Assembly: GCA_043813895.1 (NCBI GenBank)
Contig: JBDRKQ010000224.1
Location: forward strand, 1-17,912
Direction of reading: 5' to 3'
Length of the DNA: 17,912 nucleotides
Source: CAZTAR01 sp043813895
GTDB taxonomy: Bacteria > Planctomycetota > Phycisphaerae > UBA1845 > UTPLA1
The notes beneath the pieces were generated by a model. That model did not search any database. It saw nothing but the letters and a program-made list of their open reading frames with translations, and was not told the DNA's origin. Positions 1 through 6,990 of the stretch are shown here, piece by piece. Positions within the stretch are counted from its first letter, which is position 1. Each line of letters starts with the position of its first letter. Position numbers and translations under genes: made by a program.

Positions 1-1991
1 GGCTCGCACGCATCACCGACGCCATTGCCGTCTCCGTCTTCCTGGAGTGTGTTGAAATCGCTCGGGCAGTTGTCGCAGCCGTCCGGCACAAGATCGGTGT
101 CCAGATCGGCGAGGTCATCGGAGCCTGGACAGATGTCGAGAGAATCGCAAACCCCGTCGCCGTCGGAGTCGTCGGGGTCGTCGGCCGGGCACGGATCGCA
201 ACCGTCCGGCACGCCGTCGCCATCGAGGTCGTCGTCGTCGTCAAAGCCGGGGCAGATGTCCGTGGAATCGCAATGGCCGTCCCCGTCGGAGTCATTCGGG
301 TTGTCATCCGGGCACGGATCCACGGCATCGCAGGCCCCGTCGCCGTCGCTGTCGAAGCAGAACACCTCGCAGTTCACGATGACAACGAACTGATAGTCCG
401 TGTCGGGCGCAAGCCCGCCATCTACGACGCGGACATAGTACGTCCCGGTCGTTGGCGCAACGCATCTTCCGGCGGCACTGCCGTCGCGCCCACTCTCGTC
501 GTTACCGTCACCGCCAGGCAGGACCGTCGTCCCGTCCGTGTTCATAATCTTCAGCCCGGTGTCGACCAGAAAGCCGTCGTCGTCCGGATTGTCGTCCATG
601 ATGACGACGATACTGTCACCGGCGTTGGCGGTGAATGAAAAGAAGTCCATGTCCGGCCCCACAACGTCGCCGGTCATAACACTGGCCGTGATGGGGGTGG
701 CGGTGGCAGCCGTGTCGTTCCCCTCGATCTCGGCGGCCGTGTCGGCAGAATCGACGATGGCGTGAAAGAACTCGTATGGGATGATCGTCTGGTTGTCACC
801 GTCTTTCGAGATCAGGTAGAACGTGTCGCCGGCTGCGGGGGCGATCGCACCCGCTACGACCGAGCCAAAGTTACGTCCGTCAGAATCGTCATCCTCAATC
901 CCGATTGAGCAGCCATCGCGGCATATGCGAAGGAACGAATCGTGGCCTGTTGAGGAACGTTGTGTATCGACATAGGCGAAGATCAGATCGCCCGGCTGGG
1001 CGCCCGACTCGATCCAGTAGTCGCGGTCGCCCACAGGGTTGATCATTCCGACGGCGCACTCGCCGGGGTTGAGGGGTGTTGCGTCGCTTGGATTGAAATT
1101 CGGTTCGATCTCGTCAACCTGCGCGTCAAGAAAGCGTGGATACGTAAAAAGCACGGAGTAGTTGTCCGGGATCGAACCGGGCGTGTTGCAGGCGTGCGCG
1201 AAGCCGCCGCCCGCACAGGCGCGCTCGATCCCGGTGGTGGAGCTGCTGCCGTGATCCGGGTTGCCGCTGTCGAAATTCATCAGGATGTTGCCGTTGTCGT
1301 AAAGGATAACCTCAAAGTCGAATTCCTCCGGCGTGGCGGAACGTCTGGCGTTTTCCCATTGGAAGATCACGCAGTCACCGGTGCCGCCTTCGGTGGCGGG
1401 GCACGGGCTGTACGGTGCGTAGTAGGCGGCGCCGTTCGGGGTCAGAATGAGGTCGTCCCAAAGGACGTAGATCGCTCTGTCGGGAAGATCAACATTAGGC
1501 AGTGGGCACTTGTTGTCCGGGTCGGTGAGATCGCCGCCAAGATCGAACGTCAGATACCCGTTCGTCGACATCACGACCTGCGTGTGTTCCATGTCATAGA
1601 AGGGGAACGCGAAGCCGATCGGTTTCGGGGCCGAGCCGCCGTCATTGTAATTGGGCGTGAAGGTCACGAGCCCGCCCACCGCCGAGATGTCGCCGAAGCT
1701 GTACGCTGGTCCGCCCGGCTCGGTGCTGTCGATGGACGTGTAGCCGAAATCGTCCGGGCCGGCCGTCAAGAACACAGGGATGAAGTCGTCCCCCCCGTCA
1801 TCCAGTTCGCGTTCGTCCAGGTCCTCAAGCTCCGTCGGACCAAGTCCCGCCGCCGTAAGGTCGCGTGGAGGGGGCAGCTCTTCGTCACCCCGCACCGTCT
1901 CCGCCGACAGGAACAAGGCCAAGGCAATCACGGCAAGGCTTGCGGCAAACATCGTCGGTGTTTTTGATTTGTGATGGAGGTCGTCGGACAT
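1..1991 (-). CDS. Large secreted PPC / thrombospondin type 3 repeat protein, C-terminus off the left edge
   Basis: I translated this frame codon by codon: it is open for 663 codons from ATG at 1991 to the window edge. An AAGGAG ribosome site lies 7 nt upstream (1999-2004). Residues 1-36 form a signal peptide (hydrophobic stretch MFAASLAVIALALFLS). Residues about 60-285 look like a beta-sandwich carrying the GFAFPFY and STNGYLTF motifs seen in many exported bacterial proteins. Two segments resemble PPC (pre-peptidase C-terminal) domains, at about 296-400 (starting EPNFNPSDATPL) and 421-540 (EGNDTAATATPI, ending in YYVRVVDGG). From residue 545 onward come six acidic, Cys-containing thrombospondin type 3 calcium-binding repeats. 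The protein is probably a cell-surface or extracellular calcium-stabilised protein. No catalytic domain is visible. Planctomycete proteins of this build often end in a dockerin-like or anchoring domain, which would lie outside the window. Family features are clear; the function is unknown. Confidence 0.9.
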   Translation of the reverse strand, partial: MSDDLHHKSKTPTMFAASLAVIALALFLSAETVRGDEELPPPRDLTAAGLGPTELEDLDERELDDGGDDFIPVFLTAGPDDFGYTSIDSTEPGGPAYSFGDISAVGGLVTFTPNYNDGGSAPKPIGFAFPFYDMEHTQVVMSTNGYLTFDLGGDLTDPDNKCPLPNVDLPDRAIYVLWDDLILTPNGAAYYAPYSPCPATEGGTGDCVIFQWENARRSATPEEFDFEVILYDNGNILMNFDSGNPDHGSSSTTGIERACAGGGFAHACNTPGSIPDNYSVLFTYPRFLDAQVDEIEPNFNPSDATPLNPGECAVGMINPVGDRDYWIESGAQPGDLIFAYVDTQRSSTGHDSFLRICRDGCSIGIEDDDSDGRNFGSVVAGAIAPAAGDTFYLISKDGDNQTIIPYEFFHAIVDSADTAAEIEGNDTAATATPITASVMTGDVVGPDMDFFSFTANAGDSIVVIMDDNPDDDGFLVDTGLKIMNTDGTTVLPGGDGNDESGRDGSAAGRCVAPTTGTYYVRVVDGGLAPDTDYQFVVIVNCEVFCFDSDGDGACDAVDPCPDDNPNDSDGDGHCDSTDICPGFDDDDDLDGDGVPDGCDPCPADDPDDSDGDGVCDSLDICPGSDDLADLDTDLVPDGCDNCPSDFNTLQEDGDGNGVGDACE
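3..359 (-). repeat. Six thrombospondin type 3 repeats inside the secreted protein gene
   Basis: On the minus strand this encodes units of about 20-23 residues, such as DSDGDGACDAVDPCP, DSDGDGHCDSTDICP, DLDGDGVPDGCDPCP and DSDGDGVCDSLDICP. A decayed unit (DLDTDLVPDGCDNCP) follows, and then DGDGNGVGDACEP runs toward the edge. Units alternate between CD and PDGC forms, giving an approximate two-unit period of about 126 nt at DNA level. The Asp-rich loops bind calcium and the paired cysteines form disulfides in this family. The array may continue beyond the window. Confidence 0.88.
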
Positions 1992-2371
1992 GACACTTCT
2001 CCTTGTTCTGACATGAGGCGTTCCCGGTTCCGGACGCGAGGGCGGGGTCGGTGAGCGTTCGCGGCGTGAAGCAGGACTGCCTGGACTGCCACCACGATGG
2101 TTCGCAGTTGTGTTGTTGGCTCAAAGCTGCCGAGGTGCTTTCAGCCGCCGCCGAGTTCCTCCTCGCACGGGCAAACCGTGAACTGCTGCGAGGCTACATC
2201 GCTCATTGTACCGACTGTCGCGCGCTCGCGTCAAACTTCGCCGATGTGAAAAGCCACGCGTGTCGGAATCCGAGCCCCGAGCGCAAGCGAGTGGGACCGA
2301 AGACCTACTGCCCATCCATGTTGACCCCGCGCTGGCGCTTGGGGCTCGGATCGGAACTGCCGCGGCTGTGT
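1992..2371. other. Intergenic region between the secreted protein gene and lutA
   Basis: This stretch of 380 nt lies between two minus-strand genes. It holds the ribosome site of the secreted protein gene (1999-2004), a short tandem direct repeat of GGACTGCC at 2074-2081 and 2083-2090, and one copy of the hairpin repeat at 2268-2351. Open frames here have no coding character. I could not identify a convincing -35/-10 pair for the secreted protein gene. Confidence 0.6.
2268..2351. repeat. Imperfect inverted repeat (hairpin) element, copy 1
   Basis: The left arm at 2268-2291 (ATCCGAGCCCCGAGCGCAAG and onward) pairs with the right arm at 2328-2351 (ending GCGCTTGGGGCTCGGAT) with only a few mismatches, around a 36-nt centre. 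The same two arms recur in the same order and orientation at 3148-3230. The element starts 21 nt beyond the lutA stop codon. Similar hairpin repeats are widespread between genes in planctomycete genomes. There is no T-run, so it is not a classical terminator. Confidence 0.75.
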
Positions 2372-3088
2372 TCAGGAATCGTCTTCCGGCCCCGCTAGAA
2401 CCTCCGCGATGTGCAACGAGCGTATCGCCATCTTCTGCCGATGAATCACGCCGTCGAGCTGCATCATGCAGCTCGCTTCCGGGGAGAGGAGGTAATCCAC
2501 GCCGGCGAGGGCCACGTGCTTCAGCTTGCGCTTGGCCATCGCCGCGGACAACTCCGGGAACTTGATGCTGAACGTACCGCCGAAGCCGCAGCACCAGTCG
2601 TCGCCCGGCAGGTCGACGACCTCCAGGCCGCGGACGTTCGCCAGCACGCGACGGACCGGTCCGTCGCCGTCCAGGTCGCGCAGCATGTGGCAGGGCATGT
2701 GCAGGGCCGCGCGGCCCGGCAACGACGCGCCTACGTCTTCGGCGTGCAAGTCGTTCACGAGAAACTCGCATAACTCGTGCACGCGCTGCGTCACAGGCTC
2801 GTCTCTGCCGAGCACTTCACGAAAGTGGTTGCGAACCATGCCGACGCAGGACCCGCCCGGCGCGACGATGATCTCGTACTTGTCGAACACGCGGACGAAG
2901 TGCTCGGCGACGGCGGCAGCTTCCTTGAGGTAGCCGCTGTTGTAGGCGGGCTGGCCGCAGCAGGTCTGATCCGGATCGAAGTCACACTGCACGCCGAGCC
3001 GTTCAAACAGCCGCACCGTCGCACGGCCGATCTGCGGGAAGCACTGATCGACATAGCAGGGAATGAAGAGTCCGACACGCCGGGCCAT
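2372..3088 (-). CDS. lutA: LutA/YkgE-family (Fe-S)-binding protein with two CCG domains
   Basis: This 238-residue protein matches the usual LutA length and architecture. It opens with GLFIPCYVD, and its first cysteine-rich domain carries CCGQPAYNSG (Cys43-Cys44). The second carries MPCHMLRDL and CCGFGGTFS (Cys166-Cys167), followed by SPEASCMMQL and the C-terminal LHIAEVL. In characterised systems LutA works with LutB and LutC in oxidation of L-lactate to pyruvate. CCG domains, also found in heterodisulfide reductase subunits, bind Fe-S clusters. The ATG at 3088 is well bounded, since an in-frame TAG lies four codons upstream. No good ribosome site precedes it, but TATAGT lies just upstream and could be a -10 element of a nearly leaderless transcript. 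The oddity is that lutB and lutC are not beside it, so the partner proteins are unknown. The family call is strong; the lactate role is inference. Confidence 0.9.
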   Translation of the reverse strand: MARRVGLFIPCYVDQCFPQIGRATVRLFERLGVQCDFDPDQTCCGQPAYNSGYLKEAAAVAEHFVRVFDKYEIIVAPGGSCVGMVRNHFREVLGRDEPVTQRVHELCEFLVNDLHAEDVGASLPGRAALHMPCHMLRDLDGDGPVRRVLANVRGLEVVDLPGDDWCCGFGGTFSIKFPELSAAMAKRKLKHVALAGVDYLLSPEASCMMQLDGVIHRQKMAIRSLHIAEVLAGPEDDS

Positions 3089-3147
3089 GGGGGCAAACTA
3101 TAACGAAACGCGCTCACTCGCGGTAGATTGCCTGTCAGAGCCGCGCG

Positions 3148-3230
3148 CGTCAGAATCCGAGCCCCGAGCGCAAGCGAGCGGGTAGAGTCTGAAGGACCCC
3201 GCGCTGGCGCTTGGGGCTTGGATTCTGACG
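3148..3230. repeat. Imperfect inverted repeat (hairpin) element, copy 2
   Basis: The arms are 3148-3180 and 3199-3230. They begin and end with the perfect pair CGTCAGAATCC and GGATTCTGACG and differ at only a few inner positions, around an 18-nt loop. The core GAGCCCCGAGCGCAAGCGAG and GCGCTGGCGCTTGGGGCT matches copy 1 at 2268-2351 in the same orientation. The outer arms are longer than in copy 1, so this may be the more complete version. Confidence 0.78.
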
Positions 3231-3295
3231 CCGTGCCGGGTGTCATGCTTTCACGCGACGTAGTCGCGGGTGGGCACGTCGATCGCTATGATATG

Positions 3296-3319
3296 AGCCC
3301 CGGCGCTAGCGCCGGGGCT
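3296..3319. repeat. Perfect 24-bp palindrome upstream of hslU
   Basis: AGCCCCGGCGCT at 3296-3307 is followed directly by its exact reverse complement at 3308-3319, with no spacer. It is centred about 85 nt before the hslU start codon. Short GCTAGC-centred GC palindromes of this type occur repeatedly in some planctomycete genomes (general knowledge). It could form a cruciform or bind a dimeric protein. No T-run follows. Confidence 0.85.
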
Positions 3320-3392
3320 ACGGGGGCATGCATCGCAGCTTCCGAAGCCTGATCAACCGCTGACGAGAACGAGAGACAAGACAGGCAGTCGC

Positions 3393-4739
3393 ATGAGTGA
3401 ATACACACCCCGAGAGATCGTCGCCGCGTTGGACAAGTACATCATCGGCCAGGACGACGCCAAGAGGGCCGTGGCCGTGGCGATCCGGAATCGCTGGCGG
3501 CGGTTGCAGTTGCCCGAGGCGATGCGCGAGGAGGTCGGCCCGAAGAACATCCTGATGATCGGCCCGACCGGCGTCGGCAAGACCGAGATCGCGCGACGCC
3601 TGGCGAACCTGGTCAACGCGCCGTTCCTCAAGGTCGAGGCGACGAAGTTCACGGAAGTGGGCTACATGGGCCGCGATGTGGACTCGATGATCCGGGACCT
3701 GCTGGAACTGGCAATGGCCATGGTCCACAAGGAGCAGACCGAGGTTGTCCGCCTGAAAGCGGAGGAACAGGTCGAGGAGCGGCTGCTGGACGAGCTGTTG
3801 CCGCAGGCGCCGTCCCATCCCGGTCCCGACGAGAGTGAGGAGGATGTCGAATCCCGCCGGCGTCGGACGCGCGAGAAGCTCCGCGCGCAACTCCGCAGCG
3901 GTGAGCTGGAAGACCGCATGATCGAATTACGCGTCGAGCAGAAGGCCATGCCCATGGGGATGTTCGCCGCGACCATGGGGCCGGATCAGATGGGGCCGGA
4001 GATCCAGGACCTGATGGACCGGATCATGCCGAGCCAGCCGAAGGATCGCAAGGTCCCGATCCGCGAGGCGAGACGGATCATCTTCGATCAGGAGTGTGAG
4101 AAGCTGATCGACCGTGAGAAGGCCACGGAGATGGCCATCCAGCGGACGGAGAACAGCGGCATCGTCTTCGTGGACGAGATGGACAAGCTGTGCGGGACGC
4201 AGTCGCAACACGGCCCGGACGTGAGCCGCCAGGGTGTGCAACGAGACCTGCTGCCTATCATCGAGGGCACCAGCGTGAACACGCGGCACGGCCCGGTCCG
4301 GACGGACCACGTCCTCTTCATTGCGGCGGGCGCATTCCACGTGGCCAAACCGAGCGACCTCATGCCGGAGTTGCAGGGCCGCCTGCCGATCCGGGTGGAG
4401 CTGAGCGACCTGACGAAGGAGGATTTCGTCCGGATCCTCGTCGAGCCCCAAAACGCGATCACGAAGCAGCAGGTCGCGCTGATGGCGACGGAGAGCGTGG
4501 CGATCGACTACACTGACGACGCGATCGAAGCGTTGGCGTCCATCGCCAGCCAGGTGAACCAAACGGCGGAGAACATCGGCGCCAGGCGGCTGCAAACCGT
4601 CATGGAGAAGGTGATGGAGACGCTGTCGTTCGAAGCGCCGGAGATGCCGGGCCGCAAAGTGAAAATCGACGCGGCGTACGTCAAGGACAAGCTGTCGGAG
4701 ATCGTGAAGGACGAGGACCTGAGCAAGTTTATTCTGTAG
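3393..4739 (+). CDS. hslU: HslU, ATPase subunit of the HslUV (ClpYQ) protease
   Basis: This AAA+ unfoldase of 448 residues is full length for the family. It begins EYTPREIVAALDKYIIGQ. Walker A is GPTGVGKT (57-64), the substrate-gripping pore loop is GYMG (90-93), and Walker B is FVDEMDK with Asp261-Glu262. The inserted I-domain spans about 110-240 and includes MPMGMF. The sensor-2 region reads NIGARRLQTVMEKVME. The protein ends SKFIL, the hydrophobic C-terminal tail that docks into HslV and activates it. HslU normally forms a hexamer that unfolds proteins and feeds them to HslV in the cytoplasm. All motifs are intact and the tail implies that an HslV partner exists. However, hslV, usually immediately upstream, is not in this window. 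The ribosome site is weak. Downstream, a G-rich tract begins 2 nt after the stop. Confidence 0.97.
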   Translation: MSEYTPREIVAALDKYIIGQDDAKRAVAVAIRNRWRRLQLPEAMREEVGPKNILMIGPTGVGKTEIARRLANLVNAPFLKVEATKFTEVGYMGRDVDSMIRDLLELAMAMVHKEQTEVVRLKAEEQVEERLLDELLPQAPSHPGPDESEEDVESRRRRTREKLRAQLRSGELEDRMIELRVEQKAMPMGMFAATMGPDQMGPEIQDLMDRIMPSQPKDRKVPIREARRIIFDQECEKLIDREKATEMAIQRTENSGIVFVDEMDKLCGTQSQHGPDVSRQGVQRDLLPIIEGTSVNTRHGPVRTDHVLFIAAGAFHVAKPSDLMPELQGRLPIRVELSDLTKEDFVRILVEPQNAITKQQVALMATESVAIDYTDDAIEALASIASQVNQTAENIGARRLQTVMEKVMETLSFEAPEMPGRKVKIDAAYVKDKLSEIVKDEDLSKFIL

Positions 4740-4740
4740 A

Positions 4741-4799
4741 GGGAAGAGGGATAAGGGATGAGGGGGAGGGGTTCAGGGTTTAGGGGTCAAGGGCTGGGG
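4741..4799 (+). repeat. G-rich tract with nine runs of three or more G, just after hslU
   Basis: Runs of G occur at 4741-4743, 4748-4750, 4755-4757, 4762-4766, 4768-4771, 4776-4778, 4783-4786, 4791-4793 and 4796-4799, separated by loops of 1-4 nt. This fits the usual G-quadruplex pattern several times over on the hslU coding strand. It includes telomere-like TTCAGGGTTTAGGGG. It lies in the 180-nt gap between hslU and the hydrolase gene and encodes nothing. Confidence 0.75.
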
Positions 4800-4919
4800 A
4801 CAAGAGCCCGCGGCCTTGGCCGGTGGGTGCATCCGCGCAACGTTGATCGCAGGGCCGAGAATCCTTTCTAGACCCTCAAACCGAGATACTGAAGATACTC
4901 GAAGCAAGGAGAGACTCCC

Positions 4920-5747
4920 ATGCGAATCATGTTGAGCACATTGATCGTGCTGATGACAACGTCCCTGGCCGTTGGTCAGGTCGCGGCGAAGCGCGAGGGC
5001 AAACAGCCCAAGACGGGCGACGACAAGCAGGTCGTGACGTTCGAGACGTCCGACGGTGTGACGATCGAGGCAGACTATTACCCCCCGGAGGTAAAGGGCA
5101 AAGACAAAGCCCCCGTGGCGATCCTGATCCACATGTGGCCTGCGGACCGGTCGAGCTGGAAACCGCTCGTGCCGCACTTGCGGAAGGCGGGCTTCGCCAT
5201 CCTGGCGTACGACATCCGCGGCAACGGCGGCAGCACGAAGCCGGCGGACAAGAACCTCGGCAAACGCTACAAGGACGGAGATTCCGAGCATTTCAACAAC
5301 GCGTGGAAGGACGCCGAGGCCGCCAAGGAATGGCTGGCGCATCAGGACCGTTGCGACACGACGCGGATCGCGCTGGTTGGCGCGAGCATCGGTTGCAGCA
5401 TCTCGCTGGACTTCGGGAGCCGTGACGAGGCCGTCAAGGCGATCGTCTGCCTCTCGCCGGGAACCAAGTACTTCGGCGTCGACTCGAAAGCACACATCAA
5501 GACCTGTGGCAAGCGGGCAATCCTGCTGATGTCACCCGAGGGCGAATACGCCGCGGTGAAGAAGCTGATCAAAGCCTCGGAAGAGCACGCCAAAGGAAAG
5601 CAGTATCCCGGCGGCAACGAGCGTCATGGCACGCACATGTTCAGCGCGGACTATGGCGAGAAGGTCATCGCGAAGATCACCGAGTTTATCCGTGATGCCG
5701 TCGAAGTGAAGCACGCTCCGTCCCCCGCTCCAGGCGTCGCCGCGTAA
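4920..5747 (+). CDS. Exported alpha/beta hydrolase (dienelactone hydrolase-like)
   Basis: This is a 275-residue protein. A good AAGGAG ribosome site at 4906-4911, 8 nt before the ATG, supports the start. Residues 1-23 form a signal peptide (MLSTLIVLMTTSLAVGQVAA), so it should act in the periplasm or outside. The fold is visible from IEADYYPPE, VAILIHMWPADRSSW and ILAYDIRGNGGS to the nucleophile elbow GASIG (Ser156). NERHGTHMF near the C-terminus supplies the likely catalytic His236. At the usual acid position, LLMSPEGEY offers Glu207 or Glu209 rather than the common Asp. Relatives include dienelactone hydrolases and esterase or acyl-transfer enzymes. The substrate cannot be told. It is convergent with the SAM adenosyltransferase gene (38-nt gap), and no clear terminator lies between them. 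Confidence 0.85.
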   Translation: MRIMLSTLIVLMTTSLAVGQVAAKREGKQPKTGDDKQVVTFETSDGVTIEADYYPPEVKGKDKAPVAILIHMWPADRSSWKPLVPHLRKAGFAILAYDIRGNGGSTKPADKNLGKRYKDGDSEHFNNAWKDAEAAKEWLAHQDRCDTTRIALVGASIGCSISLDFGSRDEAVKAIVCLSPGTKYFGVDSKAHIKTCGKRAILLMSPEGEYAAVKKLIKASEEHAKGKQYPGGNERHGTHMFSADYGEKVIAKITEFIRDAVEVKHAPSPAPGVAA

Positions 5748-5785
5748 GCAGCACCGATCCACCGCGTCGCGTGCCACCGGCGGCC

Positions 5786-6571
5786 TCAGCGAACGATGAC
5801 GATCGTGCCAGGCGTGGCGCGGAGTTGGCTGGCGGCGTTGCCCTGGTTAATCGCGATCTCCAACATACCGGTCGAACCGATCACGGCGACGATCTCTCCC
5901 GGCTTTACATCGCCGTAGGTCGTCCGCAGCGGTCCCACACGAAGCGGCCCAACGTAGACGTTGAAGCCCCCGAGTCCGTGGGAAACGGCCGCCAGGTCTT
6001 CATCGCTGATGTTCGAAATCAGATTCCCGAATCGATCGACGAAAAGAACCTGTCCCTCCACGCCGCGATTGGGCAGGACGGCGGGACGGTCAAGATTGAG
6101 AATCTCCAACTCCTCGATCACGGGGCCGACGTTGTCCAGGCGCATCCCGCGCGCCAGATGCCCGGCCACCGGGGCAAGCACATCACGCCCGTGAAAGGTC
6201 GCGCTCACCTCCGGACGGAACAATCGCGTGTTCTCGATGGCCCGCAATTCGTCCATGACGAAATCCCGATGGATGAGACTGATCAACCCGTTGTCCGGCG
6301 TGAGAAAGGTCTGGCCCTCATACTGCACGGCGAGCAGACGTCGCGAAGTGCCGACACCGGGATCGACCACGGCCACGTGTATCGTTCCGACGGGAAAGTG
6401 CTCAAAGACCTGCCGCAGGATGAACGCCCCGTGAACCACGTCGTGTGCCTGAATGACGTGCGTAACATCCACGATCTGTGCATCAGGGGCGTGCTGCAGG
6501 ATTACGCCCTTCATGCAGGCAATGTAATGATCGGCCTCGCCGAAATCCGTTGTGAGTGTGACAATCTTCAT
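5786..6571 (-). CDS. SAM hydroxide adenosyltransferase (DUF62, chlorinase/fluorinase superfamily)
   Basis: This 261-residue protein is full length for the family. Members with the Asp-Arg-His triad hydrolyse S-adenosylmethionine to adenosine and methionine using an activated water; halogenating relatives lack this triad. All three residues are visible: Asp70 and Arg77 in VVDPGVGTSRR, and His127 in FHGRD. Other hallmarks are the N-terminal TLTTDFG, LTPDNG (90-95), and a C-terminal beta domain with VDRFGNLISN and the ending VIGSTGMLEIAINQGNAA. It is probably cytoplasmic, and its physiological role is unclear even in characterised members. No strong ribosome site precedes ATG 6571. A promoter-like pair at 6614-6641 lies on the correct strand. 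Confidence 0.93.
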   Translation of the reverse strand: MKIVTLTTDFGEADHYIACMKGVILQHAPDAQIVDVTHVIQAHDVVHGAFILRQVFEHFPVGTIHVAVVDPGVGTSRRLLAVQYEGQTFLTPDNGLISLIHRDFVMDELRAIENTRLFRPEVSATFHGRDVLAPVAGHLARGMRLDNVGPVIEELEILNLDRPAVLPNRGVEGQVLFVDRFGNLISNISDEDLAAVSHGLGGFNVYVGPLRVGPLRTTYGDVKPGEIVAVIGSTGMLEIAINQGNAASQLRATPGTIVIVR

Positions 6572-6613
6572 CGGATCACCACGCTAAGCGGCAACGTGCC
6601 GCGCCCCCGCCCG

Positions 6614-6641
6614 ATTATTGCCGCGCGGGCGAGTCCGTCAA
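6614..6641 (-). promoter_or_regulatory. Possible promoter of the SAM adenosyltransferase gene
   Basis: Reading the minus strand, TTGACG (6641-6636) is separated by 16 nt from AATAAT (6619-6614), about 43 nt before the ATG at 6571. Each box differs from the sigma-70 consensus by one base. It overlaps the end of the doubtful upstream frame, so it may be chance. Confidence 0.35.
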
Positions 6642-6780
6642 CGCACGCCGCTTACCCCAATCGGCGGCTTGACAGATTGCAGACAGAATCAGCGCCGCGA
6701 CCGTCAGGAAGCGGTCCGCCAGGCTGCCTATCAAGTCACCCTGCCGTCTGAGCGACGCGCAAAATGCGTGAACGCCTCGA

Positions 6781-6990
6781 TCAGGGAGCGGCGAGCGCTA
6801 CTGCCGCGGGCGCTGGAGACTCGGTGGCTTGGAGGGCCGACTCTATGGAAACCCAGGCAATGCCAGGTTCTGCGATTCGGGATAATGACGCGGATTCGCG
6901 ATCAGCCGTGCCCGCACTGCGTAGAACCAGAGAGATGATGGCGAGTCCGAGACACGCGATCGCCAGGCACAGCAGGCGGGGCTTGACCAT
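6781..6990 (-). CDS. Possible small membrane or exported protein, 69 residues, unrecognised
   Basis: ATG 6990 opens a frame with one strong hydrophobic helix near the start (LLCLAIACLGLAIISLVL, residues about 5-22). A polar segment and an Ala/Pro-rich end (PAPAAVALAAP) follow. Another ATG at 7014 would add 8 residues. Neither start has a convincing ribosome site. I do not recognise the family. After its stop, protein-like sequence continues in another minus-strand frame to a TAA at 6616-6618, including GDLIGSLADRFLTVAALILS and QAADWGKRR. The two may therefore be halves of a frameshifted gene of about 125 residues upstream of the DUF62 gene. It could equally be a chance open frame. Confidence 0.25.
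   Translation of the reverse strand: MVKPRLLCLAIACLGLAIISLVLRSAGTADRESASLSRIAEPGIAWVSIESALQATESPAPAAVALAAP

Larger units (their letters stand above)
3089..3392. other. Divergent intergenic region between lutA and hslU, rich in palindromes
   Basis: These 304 nt hold hairpin repeat copy 2 (3148-3230), a small hairpin CGCGAC-GTA-GTCGCG at 3254-3268, and the perfect 24-bp palindrome at 3296-3319. TATGAT at 3287-3292 could be a -10 box for hslU, but it has no recognisable -35 partner. No reading frame here is credible and no hslV gene is present. Confidence 0.6.

Noticed and set aside
960..1967. 335-residue plus-strand open frame
   Set aside because: It lies antisense to the secreted protein gene, whose minus-strand frame has a signal peptide, a ribosome site, PPC domains and TSP3 repeats. 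The plus-strand translation has no recognisable domain.
2121..2771. 216-residue minus-strand Arg-rich open frame overlapping the lutA end
   Set aside because: It overlaps lutA out of frame, and its remainder is translation of the hairpin repeat.
4773..5495. 240-residue minus-strand open frame
   Set aside because: It is antisense to the exported hydrolase and reads through the G-rich tract; it has no domain and no ribosome site.
6669..6674. TTGACA on the plus strand as a promoter -35 box
   Set aside because: No -10-like sequence lies at the right distance and no credible plus-strand gene follows.
5771..6751. 326-residue plus-strand open frame
   Set aside because: It is a shadow of the DUF62 gene, whose minus-strand frame holds the complete Asp-Arg-His triad and family motifs.
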